DNA of 64,000 nucleotides from positions 143,457,813 through 143,521,812 of the forward strand of contig CM076193.1 of the NCBI GenBank assembly GCA_038277395.1, read 5' to 3'. Below the pieces are notes generated by a model that was given only the letters and a program-made list of their open reading frames with translations, made no database searches and was not told where the DNA came from. Below, piece by piece: positions 1 through 11,604 of this stretch. Source of the DNA: Dryocosmus kuriphilus. Taxonomy: Eukaryota; Arthropoda; Insecta; Hymenoptera; Cynipidae. Each line of letters begins with the position of its first letter. Position 1 is the first letter of the stretch. The position numbers and the translations under genes were made by a program.

Positions 1-625
1 AAGTTATCATAATAGTTATTAAATTTACAATTTTTTATTTTATTCTGTGATTGCTTCCATATAAAAACCAAATATAGCTTTCTGTTACTGTACTATAAAA
101 GTTAGTATACATACATTTATTATAAAGTATGTTTAAAGAATTTTCAGTATTTTCCTTTTTCAGTTGAAGATTTTTATGTGTAGTGTAAAAGAACGATTCT
201 TAGTGTATTTAAGTATTCAATACTTATTTTTTTATCGAAACATTTAGTTATATTTAGTCAAAGTTTTTTGTGTGTACTTGCGTTGTTCATGTATTTTGAG
301 TTTTTATGTCACAGATGATTATTTTTGTGTAAGACACCTTTTGCCGGTTTTAACTATAGAACTACTGAAGGTTTAATTTTTTTACGTCGTTACTTAATTT
401 TTTTCCATTAAAATATTATCTTAGACTAGAATTTGTGCAGTGCATATGACATTTTCGTTTTTTTTTACATTGCGTATACTTTAATGAATAAAAGGCCAAG
501 ATGAATCCAAGTACATTCTCCGATGCTATCGATGAAGCTGCCCTTGATATTTTTGTCAATTAAATTACCTGTTTTGTCTTCCAAGAAGTCTCGTTTGCAA
601 AATAATACATATCTTTACATCCTTT
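1..625. other. AT-rich 5' flank of the tnp2-like element
   Basis: There is no recognisable gene here. A short open stretch starting at an ATG at 501 (MNPSTFSDAIDEAALDIFVN, then stop) lies in the right orientation and place to be the degraded beginning of the transposase that follows. It is not in frame with it and has no homology I can name. I could not find terminal inverted repeats of the element in this flank. Confidence 0.35.
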
Positions 626-2668
626 TTGAGACATTCGAGCACAACGATACTGTTTAATCTAATTATACACAGATTAGAATACCTCGGCGAATCTCCAAAT
701 AACGTTGCTGCTTACAAATCGATGTTTGCAAGACTTCAAAACCCATTCACAAACGTCAATTCAGAATATAAATGCTTGAATCAATTGCAAAAATCTGGAT
801 CGTACATTCCCCCAAAGGAAATTGAAATTGAAGTTGATAAAAACAATATTCAAAGTGAAACATCAAGCGAAAAAATATCAATACAGCTATTTTCTCTCAG
901 GCACATTTTAAAGAAGTTTTTAGAGATACCACATCTGTTCTCTAATATTCTACAATATTTGAACATTCTTGAAAATGGAGTTGAGATTACAAATATTATT
1001 CAAGGAGATTATTGGAAATCCAAAAGAAAATCATTCGGTGATAAACTGTGCTTGCCAATCATGTTATATCAAGACGATTTTGAAACAAATAATCCATTGG
1101 GCAGTCACAAGGGTCTTGGAAAAGTTGGAGGAGTTTATATTGTTATGCCATTTTTACCTTTGAACATGTTTTCAAAAACGGAAAATATTTTTCCTCTTAT
1201 TTTGTATAAATCGAAAGATCAATATGCTGTTCCGTTAAGAATGATGTTTGCTGAAGCAGTCCAAGAACTGATATTCCTCGAAAAAAATGGAATTGAGATT
1301 TCCACTTCTACTGGCTTGGTGAAAATACATTTTTCTTTAATAAGCATTATCGGCGATAATTTAGCTATTCATACAATTTTGGGATTTCTTACAAGTTTTT
1401 CCAGCAATCACCCATGCAGATTTTGTTTAATTAACAAAAGAGATATTAATTCTACATTTTCTGAGCTATGTTGCGACTTGCGTACTACCGAAAATTATGT
1501 CCAGCACTTAACACATCTTCAAGATGCATCTGCAACCCGTATAGGCAATAATATTTCAGCATTACATGACTTAACATCGTCTCCCATTGAACTTTTGACA
1601 GTCGGTTTAATGCATGATATAGCCGAAGGCATTTGGGAATATGATGTAGGATTGATTCTTCATTACTTCATTATTGAAAAGATGATATTCGGATTGCAAG
1701 TTTTGAATGAACGGCTTGGTCAATTTTATTTCGGAAAAGACGAAGGTCGCAACAAACCAAGGCCTATAACTGTCAGTCAGATAAGAAACATGTTTGTGAA
1801 AATGTCAGCAAGTGAAGCATTTACTTTTTTGCGGAATATTGGTCTGATTATTGGGGATTTGATAGACAGAGATAATGAGCATTGGAGACTTATAATTTTA
1901 TTAAAAGAAATTCTGGATATCGTAACATCAATCACAATAATTGAAAGCACTCCGTATTACTTGGACTCACTGATTCAAGAATACTTAAAATTATTAGTCA
2001 ACTTGTTTCCAGGACATATGAAACCAAAGCATCACCTGTTATTGCATTATCCACGAATAATGAAGCTTTTAGGCCCATTGTGGCCTTTGTCTAGTATGAG
2101 ATGTGAAAGCAAAAACAGAGATTTTAAAATGACGTCCAATGTTTCGCTAAGTCGCCGGAATATTTGCAGAACTATGGCAATAAAACATCAACTGCAATTT
2201 TCTACTCGATTACGATTGAATCCACGTACAGAATTCGAAATTTATGAAGGCGAATATAGCGATGAAAAAATCGCTATTCGAGATATTCCAGACATATACC
2301 ATTTTCATCATCTTCTCTCATTGCAATTAACAGCCGAAATTACTGAATTGCAAATCTTATATTTTCAAGGAAACACAATTGCAGTTGATGATGTATTAAT
2401 GTTGCCGAGTGAAGAACAACACCAGCTAATGGTTGTTCACTTTTTGTTTGAGAATGCCGAAAAAAATTTACACATTATAGCGAAAGATGTTACTGAATTT
2501 ACATACTCCGGCGAACATTTTCAAGCTTATTTAGTTCACGAAAATGCTCTTGTACGTTTGTATACTTGGAGAATTCTTAATGTGAATGATCTGCAAAGCT
2601 GTTCTTTTTCGCGTATCGTGCATAATATGACAACTAATAAGCAATACATTCCGAAACGTTGGAAATAG
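626..2668 (+). CDS. tnp2-type (CACTA/EnSpm-like) DDE transposase, N-terminus incomplete
   Basis: This is an open frame of about 680 codons with the hallmarks of the tnp2 transposase family of CACTA-like DNA transposons, as found in many insect genomes. Seen in order: LPIMLYQDDFETNNPLGSHK (about residues 143-162; first catalytic Asp region), the GDNLAIHTILGF...HPCRFC block (about 248-275; second Asp and a CxxC), and GLMHDIAEGIWEYD (about 328-341; acidic/Glu region). Downstream is the family-typical segment around SNVSLSRRNICRTMAIKHQLQ. The frame opens with TTG at 626 and the first in-frame ATG is at 722, so the true start is lost or lies in an upstream exon; a zinc-finger N-terminus usual for relatives is absent. 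No internal stop is present, which implies fairly recent activity or maintenance. A domesticated gene is the alternative, but nothing here proves host use. Confidence 0.75.
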   Translation: MRHSSTTILFNLIIHRLEYLGESPNNVAAYKSMFARLQNPFTNVNSEYKCLNQLQKSGSYIPPKEIEIEVDKNNIQSETSSEKISIQLFSLRHILKKFLEIPHLFSNILQYLNILENGVEITNIIQGDYWKSKRKSFGDKLCLPIMLYQDDFETNNPLGSHKGLGKVGGVYIVMPFLPLNMFSKTENIFPLILYKSKDQYAVPLRMMFAEAVQELIFLEKNGIEISTSTGLVKIHFSLISIIGDNLAIHTILGFLTSFSSNHPCRFCLINKRDINSTFSELCCDLRTTENYVQHLTHLQDASATRIGNNISALHDLTSSPIELLTVGLMHDIAEGIWEYDVGLILHYFIIEKMIFGLQVLNERLGQFYFGKDEGRNKPRPITVSQIRNMFVKMSASEAFTFLRNIGLIIGDLIDRDNEHWRLIILLKEILDIVTSITIIESTPYYLDSLIQEYLKLLVNLFPGHMKPKHHLLLHYPRIMKLLGPLWPLSSMRCESKNRDFKMTSNVSLSRRNICRTMAIKHQLQFSTRLRLNPRTEFEIYEGEYSDEKIAIRDIPDIYHFHHLLSLQLTAEITELQILYFQGNTIAVDDVLMLPSEEQHQLMVVHFLFENAEKNLHIIAKDVTEFTYSGEHFQAYLVHENALVRLYTWRILNVNDLQSCSFSRIVHNMTTNKQYIPKRWK

Positions 2669-3650
2669 AATTTTCCATGATAACAGCTTGTTTGCATTAA
2701 ATTATGAATTCTTCACACCATGAACAATTATGCGACATGTATTTTTTCATTTTCCATTTATCTTTAAAATTAACAAATGCAATATGTTGATAATTTTATA
2801 ATTACACGTATGTTATAACACTTAATGGATGTTTTAAAATAATAAAAGTATGACTATGTGAATAAATGTTACTGTGTGTCCTCCTGTACATTGTATTCCT
2901 TATTATCATGTAATATTAAATTTGTCACAATCCATATAATACGTGTATGAATTGACCTGATAATGACTTCCTAATAGCGATCGCAACAAACGTGAAAATT
3001 GTTATACAATAGAATTCTACAACAGTATAGTAGGCTGTTATTTAGGCAAAACTGTATTGAAATATATTATAAAACTTGGCAAAACATCAAAATGCAGTTT
3101 GCAAACGAAAGATTAATGAAAATAAAGAAACTAAGTTTATATATGTCTCTATAATGTTGAAAAGTCAAATTTTCACATGCATTAACACAAAAGATTTTTT
3201 CAAAAAAGGAATGAAAATTACATTTTCGGAAAATTGCATTCTTAGGGAAATTTTCTATATTTCAGTATTACTAAAATTATCGGATATTTTTTTATCATTT
3301 TCACGATTCGCGAAAATTGGCTTTCAGTTCTGTAAAGTTGTATTGAAGATATTGTTTTTCATATTTCATTTGTTTTTTCCTCATGTATATAGATATATAT
3401 GTATTTGTATATTCATATTAATGAATTTATTTATTTGCTAATGTACATTTTTGGCAACCCAATATAATGTAAATTATAAAAGTGTTAAAAAAAAAAAAAT
3501 AAATATTAAACAGTGTTAAAAGTAGTATGCAATAATTTTTTCTTTCATACATTTTATTACTGTAATACTTTTTAAACACATTATATTGCGGAAAGGATTA
3601 CATATTAACGTTACATTGAGGTACGTATACGCTGTAACTACCGCGTATCA
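2669..3650. other. AT-rich intergenic stretch, nothing recognised
   Basis: This is the 3' flank of the transposase. AATAAA-type signals occur around 2840-2860. A 121-codon open frame at 3076-3441 is Phe/Ile-rich low-complexity translation with no recognisable domain. No terminal repeat that would close the tnp2-like element was found. Confidence 0.4.
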
Positions 3651-3654
3651 AAAA

Positions 3655-3950
3655 TCCGCGATTCTAGGTGCTGGCATCCGCGGCCCGCGGTGCTGTGATC
3701 CGCGGATCGCGGATCTCACGACCGCGATGTGAGCGCACCGCGGTCCGCGGTGCTACGATCCGCGACCCGCGGTGCTACCATCCGCGGATCGCGGTTCTCT
3801 CGTCCGCGATTTGAGCGCACCGCGCCCCGCGGTGCTACGATCCTCGGCTCGCGGACCGTAGCTCCGCGGGCCGCGGTGCTACAGTCCACGAAAACAGAAA
3901 TTTGACGCGTCGCGGTGCCTAGCACCGCGGCTCGCGGTGCCTACGACCAT
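3655..3950. repeat. GC-rich palindromic tandem repeat built on CCGCGG/CGCGGTGCTACGATC
   Basis: About 300 bp of very GC-rich sequence in an AT-rich neighbourhood. Short motifs such as CCGCGG and CGCGGTGCTACGATCC recur. A larger unit recurs with a spacing of 82 bp: the string ATCCGCGGATCGCGG starts at 3698 and again at 3780, followed both times by CCGCGAT..TGAGCGCACCGCG. The many CG dinucleotides argue that it is young or unmethylated. It ends about 15 bp before the outer arm of the foldback complex. Confidence 0.75.
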
Positions 3951-4006
3951 ATTTTTCTTTCCGTGTATTAATCGTCAATAAACTTAGTTTAAATTATTGT
4001 CATGTA

Positions 4007-5354
4007 CGAGGTATGTCCGAAAAGTATCCGAATTACCTTCATACCTCCACGCTGATGTTATTCTTCGTTATCCGGCGAGTAACATCCTTCAAAGTAGTCC
4101 CCATTTGATTGAACGACGCGCTCCCAGCGGTGTTTCCACTTCCTGAAGCAGTCCTGGAAGTCAAGTTTTCGAAATAGCCTTTAGTGCACTCGTCGCATTT
4201 GCCTGAATCGTCTCTATGTCATCAAACCAGTGTCCTTTGAGTGGAGTTTTCAATTTTGGAAATAGCCAAAAGTCACAGGGATCTATGTCGGGACTATACG
4301 GAGGCTCGCGAAACTGCACGACCTTGTGCTTTGTCAAATATTGCTGCACAAGGTTCGATGAATGCGCTGGCGCATTATCGTGGTGAAGACGCCAGCGAAG
4401 CCAGTCACTGTTCGACCAAAGCTGCGGCCGTTTTCTTCTAATTGCGTTACGCAATCTTTTCAGAACTTCACGATAAAATTCTTTATTGATTGCCTGACCT
4501 GTAGAAGCGTATTCGTGGTGAACAACACTTTCATAATCGAAAAAAACAATCAACATGACTTGACATTGCTCCGATTTTGACGTGCTTTTTTCGGTCGTGG
4601 CTCGGATGGAAGCTTCCACTGTGAAGACTGTTGTTTTGTTTCGGGTTCATACCCATAAACCCACGATTCATCACCAGTAATAATCTTTTTGAGTACATTT
4701 TCATCATCAGAAACCATTTCCAAGTTGTCCTGAGCGACTTCAAAGCGAAGCATTTTCTGTTCTTCTGTGAGCAATTTTGGAATGAATTTTGCACACACAC
4801 GAGTCATTCCCAGTTTCTCGGTTAAAATTTCGCAAACATTAGTTTTCGGAATTCTAAGGTCATATTCTAGTTCGCGCAGTCAACCGGCGATCTTCTTTAG
4901 TCACAAGTCGCACATGCTCGATATTTTCCGGTGTTGTTGTGCTTGAAGGACGGCCGCAGCGCGAATCACTGTCAACAGAATGGCGGCCATCTTTAAACCG
5001 CTTTTATCCTTCATATATCTGGCTTTTACGGTTTACCCATACAGTCATCTCTAAAGGCCTTTTGGATCACTGCAACCGTTTCCGCACAAGTCTTGTCAAG
5101 TTTAAAGCAAACCTTGATGCAAATTCGCTGCTCAACTCTTTCAATCATTTTGAGCAACAAACAAATCCGCCGAACGCCAAAAAGACTCCGTACACAAATT
5201 CACGCTGTGTGCGAACTAAGGCGTCTCGACAAAAACTGCGGCATCGAGGGAGTTCCTGAAGCGTTGCAGTTTACAATGTCACCCGGTAGAGGGCACTCGA
5301 ACGTTCTGGCGCGGAGATTCAAAGGTATTCCGGATACTTTTCAGACAGACCTCG
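4007..5354 (-). mobile_element. Full-length mariner element inserted in the foldback arm
   Basis: Terminal inverted repeats of about 28 bp: CGAGGTATGTCCGAAAAGTA at the left end, and the inverse of ..TACTTTTCAGACAGACCTCG at the right end (5325-5354). A TA target duplication sits at 4005-4006 and 5355-5356. The length (1348 bp) is normal for mariner. The transposase remnant lies on the minus strand inside. An empty, pre-insertion version of the same site is preserved in the inverted arm at 8068-8090. Confidence 0.92.
4161..5148 (-). pseudogene. Mariner transposase (D,D34D), frame-broken
   Basis: Reading the minus strand from an ATG at 5148 gives a start MIERVEQRICIKVCFKLDK, then the HTH/linker region (..EDRRLTAR..) with stops, then GDESWVYGYEPETKQQSSQW (first catalytic Asp) in one frame (4550-4807), then HHDNAPAHSSN and PYSPDIDPCDFWLFPKLK in another (4161-4619). 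The spacing between the second and third Asp is 34 residues, the mariner signature. The two large frames overlap near 4570 and would join if one G were restored in a GG pair; further breaks lie between 4810 and 5060. A C-terminal tail of the family-usual length remains recognisable in the reading beyond 4161. The element is inactive as written. Confidence 0.88.
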
Positions 5355-7614
5355 TATGTAGTCCGCTGGAACATGTTGTAAGGAAGAGGTATAATTAATG
5401 AAAAAAATTTTTATTTCAATTGCCATGAATAAGTATGATAATTTTTCTATATAAAGTATTTTATATATTAATAATACCTCAAAAATGTCATGTAAAAATA
5501 TGATCGGGATAATATAAAAAAAATTAAGCCGCTCGCACTTTCATATTCGCACTTTCATTCAAAATAACGGAATTTTATTAATTTTTACATTCTCATCAGA
5601 GAAGGTATTAGATTTATGTAAAATTAAACTTTCGCGGATTTCACGAAATCTCCACGTTTTGAGACCCCCTGAGTCAGAAAAAACGGTTTTTATGACGGTG
5701 TCTGTCTGTCTGTTGTCGTCGTCGTTGTCGTCGTTAACGTTGGCGTTGTCGTCGTCTGTGGTCGCGATAACTTTCAAAGGACTAATCGGATTGGAGTGCG
5801 CTTTGGTACACTTCTTTAAGGGGTAAAAAGAAAGTTCGAGTTCGTTAACCAGCGGTTTTTGACCAACAGTTATGGTTTTATCCATCATAAACAGTTTTCA
5901 CAAAATCAAAAAATCCATTTTCCGGCTAAACTATGAGAGATACACAAAAAAAATGTAAGAAAGTAAAATTGTTCATCTCAAAAAAATCTACAAATTTTGT
6001 GTTAACCATTTTTTGACAAAGTGAACGGTTTTTGTTTTAACCAAGAAAACGCTATTAAAAATAAAAAACTCTGGTTTCCCGCCGAAATATTCAAGATACA
6101 AAAAAATGGTAATTTTGATAAAATGCACGGTTTTTGTTTTAATCGATAAAACGTTATTAAAAAAAAAAAATCCAAATTTCCCGCAAAACTATGCAAGATA
6201 CGGAAAAATGATTATAAACAAAGTTATTCACCTCCAAAAGATTCACAAATTTGCTCTCTATCATTTTTTTGAGCAGACGCGTAGTTTTTGAGTTGTTTGT
6301 GAAATATGTTATGAAATATAAAGAAAACCACTTTTCAGCAAAACTATGCAAGATATGAGAAAATACTAAGAAGCAGAATTATTCACCTTCCAAAGACCTA
6401 CAAATTCTCTTGAAACCATTTTTTGATACAACCCATACTTTATTCATTAAACGTATAATACTGTCCTTTTAAGCATAAAATACATTACTATACAGTCAGT
6501 AAAAAGTTATTAAAAGTTATTGAAAAATGTGCCCGCTAGTCAGGCGCATTCTCATCACGTTTCTCGCGCTCACCAATCAATGAAATTATATCTAAAACGT
6601 AAATTTCTTCATTTTTTACATAGTTTGGCTGAAAAATGCAATTTTTACATTCTCATCAGAGAAGGTATTAGATTTATGTAAAATTTGACTTTCGCGGATT
6701 TCATGAAACCTCCACGTTTTGAGACCCCCTGAGTCAGAAAAAAAGGTTTTTACGACGGTGTCTGTCTGTCTGTTGTCGTCGTCGTCGTCGTTGGCGTTGT
6801 CGTCGTCTGTGATCGCGATAACTTTCGAAGGACTACTCGGATTGGAGTGCGCTTTGGTACACTTTTTTAAGGGTTAAAAAGAAAGGAAGAGTTCGTTAAC
6901 CAGCGGTTTTTGACCAACAGTTATGGTTTTATCCATCAAAAACTGTTTTCACAAAATCAAAAAATCCATTTTCCGGCTAAACTATGAGATACAAAAAAAA
7001 TGTAAGAAAGTAAAATTGTTCATCTCAAAAAAATCTATAAATTTTGTCTTAACCGTTTTTTGATAAAATGAACGGTTTTTGTTTTAATCAAGAACACGCT
7101 ATTAAAATTAAAAAACTCTGGTTTCCCGCCAAAATATTCAAGATACAAAAAAATGGTAAAGAACAAAGTTCTTTAGTTCAAAAATGTCTACAAATTTTGT
7201 TTTAACCATTTTTTGATAAAATGCACGGTCTTTATTTTAATCAATAAAACGTTATTAAAAATCAAAAATTCCAAATTTTCCGCCAAACTATGCAAGATAC
7301 GGAAAAATGATAACAAACAAAGTTATTCGCCTCAAAAAGATCTACAAATTTGCTCTCTATCATTTTTTTGAGCAGACGCGCAGTTTTTGAGTTATTCGTG
7401 AAATGTTATGAAATATAAAGAAAACCACTTTTCAGCAAAACTATGCAAGATATGAGAAAATATTAACAAGCAGAATTGTTCACCTTGGAAAGAGCTACAA
7501 AATTTATTTATAAGACTCATCGTTTTACTTTTAAGAATCGAAATCCTGTATTGTGAAAATTTGGAAAATCACTAAAAAACTTTACCAATCTACAATGTGT
7601 TTTAAAAAAATGTA

Positions 7615-8600
7615 ATTATCGAGCGCGAAGCGCGAGTGTCATGATGAGAATGTATTCCTTAAGGGCGATAGAGCCTTAAGTAAAATAGTTCCTTTTGGAA
7701 TTTTTAATTTAAAGGTTTATACGATTCATAAACACCGAGTGCGTAGCGCGAGGTGAATAATTTATCGAGCGCGAAGCGCGAGTGCCGTAAATAACGTATC
7801 GAGCTCGAAGCGCGAGTGCCAACAGACGCGCGCCCTAGACGTGCTCATACTTCGTGCGGAGCGCGGCGCGCGATGAGAATGCGCCCGCGAAGCGGGCAGA
7901 TTTTTTTTTTTAATATGATCCCGACCATATTTTTGCATGACATTTTTTGGGGGTTCTTAATACATAAAATACTTTATATAGGTAGAAAAATTGTCATGCT
8001 TATTCATGGCACGTAAAAATTTTATTTTTTATTCCTTAATTATAACTCATCCTTACCACATTTTCCAGCGGACTACATACATGCCAATTTAAAGTTTAAA
8101 CTAAGTTTACTGACGGTTAATAGATGACATCGAAGTTGGAACTAGCCTTACTGAATTATTTTGAAAATTGTAAATACTTTTCCGCTCCCTTGGGGTGACT
8201 AAGCCCGACGGGGTTGGGGTGTAAAGTTTCCTGATTTCAAATTAGGTATGCAATACCTATTATTTGACACACTTTCAGCTTTACTGAAAACACTTAGCCG
8301 ATTCTGTCACCAACTCTTGGACTGAAGTGTCTTCTGGATATAAAACTAAAAAATCTGTCCGCTTCGCGGGCACATTCTCATCGCGTCCGGCGCGTGAAAT
8401 ATGAGCGCACCCAAAGCGCGCGACTGTCAGAACTCGCCCTCGGTGTTGGTACATCCCCCTATATTTATGCTTTTAAAATTAAAGATTGAACTATTGACCA
8501 GTGCAATTTGGTAATTTTGGATTTTTTGTTAAAGCTCTTTCGGCTTTAACAAATACATTTTCATCACTTGTCTCGCGCTTCGCACTCGAATAAAGTATGT
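7615..8600. repeat. Central segment with repeated GCGCGAAGCGCGAG palindromes
   Basis: This is the centre of the foldback complex. Short quasi-palindromes (GAGCGCGAAGCGCGAG) occur near 7620, 7763 and 7802, with variants AGTGCGTAGCGCGAGG near 7738 and CCCGCGAAGCGGGC near 7883. Inverted counterparts appear near 8352 (CCGCTTCGCGGG) and 8572 (CTCGCGCTTCGC). No ORF of note spans them: the 66-codon frame at 7816 is translation of these repeats. Confidence 0.6.
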
Positions 8601-10643
8601 CCAAGACATGACATTTCTTTTTGCAGTTTGGGTGAAAAATAAAATTTTTTTATTTTCAGTAACATTTTTCACGATTAAAACAAAAACTATGAGTCCCATC
8701 AAAAAATGTCCTCAAAAGCAAATATATATAAACCTTTTTGAGATGAATAATTCTTCTCCTGGACATTTTTTTCGTATCTTGTATAGTTTCATCAGAAAAT
8801 TTAATTCTTGATTTTTAATCATATTTTTCACGAATGAAACAAAAATCATTTGTTACAAAAAAAGTATAAAGAAAATTTGTAGATCTTTGGAAATAAACAA
8901 CTTCGTTTTTTCACATTTTTTTCGTTTCTCGCAGTTTGGTGGGAAAATTGAATTCTTGATTTTTATTAATAACAATGTTGACCAATAAAACGAAAAATAC
9001 GCGTTGTATCAAAAAATGGTACAGACCAAATTTGTAGATCTTTTTAAGATGAACAACTTTGCTTGTTAACATTTTTTTCGTATGTTGCATAGTTTTCCCG
9101 AAAAGTTGATTTTTTAATATTTAATAATATTTTCTACGAATAACTCAAAAACTATGCGTTTTATAGAAAAATGATTATCAGAAAATTTATAGATCTTTTT
9201 GAGATGAATAACTTTGTTCCTTAACACTTTTTTCGTACATCGCATCGCTTAGCCGAAAAATTGAATGACTGATTTTTTGAAAAGCATTTTCGATGGATAA
9301 AACCAGAACCGTTGGTCAAAAAAGGTTGGTTAACAAACTTAAAGTTTGATTTTTAAGTCTTGAAAGAGTGTGTCAAAGCATAATCTAATCCGATTAGTCT
9401 TACGCAAGTTATCTGATATACAATTAACGACGACGACGACACACGACAACGACGACGACAGACACCAATGTAAACCCTGTAACGTGTAAACGTCAAACTA
9501 TGCGTTGGATCAAAAAATGGTGTTAAGCAAATTTGTAGGTCTTTCTAAGGAAAACAATTCTGCTTGTTAATATTTTCTTGTATCTCACATAGTTTTGCTA
9601 GAAAGTGGATTTCTTTATATTTAATAACATATTTCACGAATAACTCAAAAACTACGCGTCTTTACAAGAAAATTATAGAAAACCAATTTGTAGACCTTTT
9701 TGAGGTGAACAACATTGTTAAATCATCATTTTATTCGTATCTTGCACAGATTGACAGGAAATTTGAATTTTTGATTTTTGGAAGGAATTTATTATGGATA
9801 AAACCAGAACCGTAGGTCAATAACCGCTGGTTAACGAACTCGTCTTTTCTGCTAAAGTGCAATCGGTGCATTCCAATCCGATTAGTCTCTCGAAAGTTAT
9901 CTTGCTAACAGACAACAACGACAGACAGACATCAAGTAAATCATGTTTTTTCGGATTCAGAGGGTCAACTTCGAGATTTCATGAAATCCGGGAAAGTCAG
10001 TTTTCACATAAAACTAACACCTTATTGAGATGAGAATGTAAAAAGAAAAGAAAATTATAAAATACGTCAAAATTCTTAAAAATTCAGGTAATTATGTAGA
10101 TAAGGGGCTTTTCCGAATTTGAACTTTTTCACTCCTTTTTTTTTGGGGTGCAGTTCCGAATAGCGGATATCTCCGATTTATTTTAAACTACGTATACTTA
10201 CGTATTTTGACGCGCTGATTACGAAAATCATAGTGAAAATTGGCGACTAGGCTATTTTCATGGTGAAAACCATAAAAAACCCATAAAATTGATGGTTTTT
10301 TATGTTTATCTCAGTAAATATACAAAATATATAAAAACCTCTTAAACAAAAGTTGTAGCCAGCATAAAAATACATCTTTTATGTTTTATATACTTTTTCT
10401 CTTAAACCATTATTTTCCGAGAAAAATGGGATAATGTTCCAACAAGTACATTTTGACAAGACTCCATTAGTTTCGGCATTGCCTACTTACGCATTTTACC
10501 ACGGGAAGGTTGGAGCTTGGTCTTTAAAGTGCATGTTTTTTTTTTGCTTTTTGATTTTAGTTTATTTTTTGCATTTTTTTTAATTTAATTTTTTGAAAAG
10601 TAACGCTTAAGTAAAAGAAAGAAGAAGTAAGAAAAAGTAACGT

Positions 10644-11604
10644 TTAACGAAAAAAGAACGTAAAAAGATAGTTTACTTTGCCAGGATAGCAAATTTTTAT
10701 GTCAGTGATCAACTGAGAAAAGGGATCTGCGTTTAGTTTTCTTACCAGACGCCGCCACAAAAATTCGCAAAGATGGTCTGCTAAGTTGTTTTTGTGAACT
10801 CCACCCCGTGATAGGGAGCGTCGCATCCAACGCCAGGACGATTCTATATTTTGTGTGTGCGCTCCAGTTTCCTGATTCACAAACTCTTGAGAATGATTCA
10901 CAGTTTTGTGGACATAACCATGAGCTTTCAGATTTAAGTAGCCTTTCCAGCAGTCTGTTTGGATTTCTGTGCCAATTGCTATATGCTTCTGGATCAAAGA
11001 GAGTAAGGTTGTTTCATCTCTTTTGTTATCAGGGCAAATTTCCAATCGATAATTCTCAGGATGCCCCCTGTGAATCATTCCCAAGATCCAAGAGCCTTCC
11101 ACCACACGTCCTCTTTCGTACTTTCGACGTCCTATTTTACACTCATCGATTTCTACAATTTCCCCCACGCCTCCTATTTTACCTTCATTTTCAAACTGTT
11201 GGTCAAGAGCAACCATACAAACTTCTCGACAAAAGGAAAAGCGATCGGCAACACTTTCCCTGGACACTTGCTGACCTTCAATTATACTGCTTTCGCGAAT
11301 GGTTTGTTCAAAGGTTAAATTAACAGCAAAGCTGTATGTAATTAACATGCAGGCTGCTGCTGAAATGTGAGATTGCTCAAACCACGTATTTTCCGCTACA
11401 GTAGCATTATGAGAGTATTTGCCCTTTTTTTGGCATTTAAATTGACCACAGGTAAATACTGATTCGTGTAGGGTCATGTTCTTTTTATGTTTAATGCAAT
11501 ATCTTGTGCTTGGAATGAGTTCGATATCGCGTAACCACTGAAGGGTTTTTTTCGCGATCTTGGAAAATAGAGCTCAAAGTGAAGATGTTATGAATCTGAT
11601 TCAT
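10644..11604 (-). CDS. Merlin/IS1595-type DDE transposase
   Basis: The main open frame (10644-11477, 277 codons) contains VEIDECKIGRRKYERGR (first catalytic Asp), a WILGM strand, QTDCWKGYLNLKAHGYVHKT (second Asp), and HTQNIESSWRWMRRSLSRGG (Glu), the order expected of ISXO2/IS1595-like transposases. The protein continues upstream: in the same orientation PSTRYCIKHKKN with zinc-ribbon-like Cys precedes it, and an ATG at 11604 begins MNQIHNIFTLSSIFQDRE. Joining these needs loss of one A in a seven-base run (plus strand T run 11546-11552), giving about 320 residues, the usual family size. No other break is seen, so the enzyme may be functional or only recently dead. It lies between the element's long inverted repeats. 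Confidence 0.82.

Larger units (their letters stand above)
3965..10045. repeat. Foldback-like composite of long inverted repeats with internal tandem subunits
   Basis: Several related inverted copies are visible. (a) 3965-4006 plus 5357-5530, interrupted by a mariner, is the inverted counterpart of 7895-8126. (b) A block starting with TTTTTACATTCTCATCAGAG occurs at 5583 and again at 6643 (direct repeat, offset 1060 bp). (c) A diverged inverted copy of that block runs from about 8340 to 10045. Inside each block are tandem subunits of roughly 105-150 bp around AACTATGCAAGATACGGAAA, and a TGTCTGTCTGTTGTCGTCGTCG tract followed by GCGATAACTTTC. This architecture (long terminal inverted repeats made of tandem subunits) resembles Foldback elements of Drosophila. 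No transposase was seen inside, so it is non-autonomous if mobile. Confidence 0.65.

Noticed and set aside
3076..3441. 121-codon ORF
   Set aside because: Low-complexity Phe/Ile/Lys translation of AT-rich DNA with no motif, promoter or conserved neighbour.
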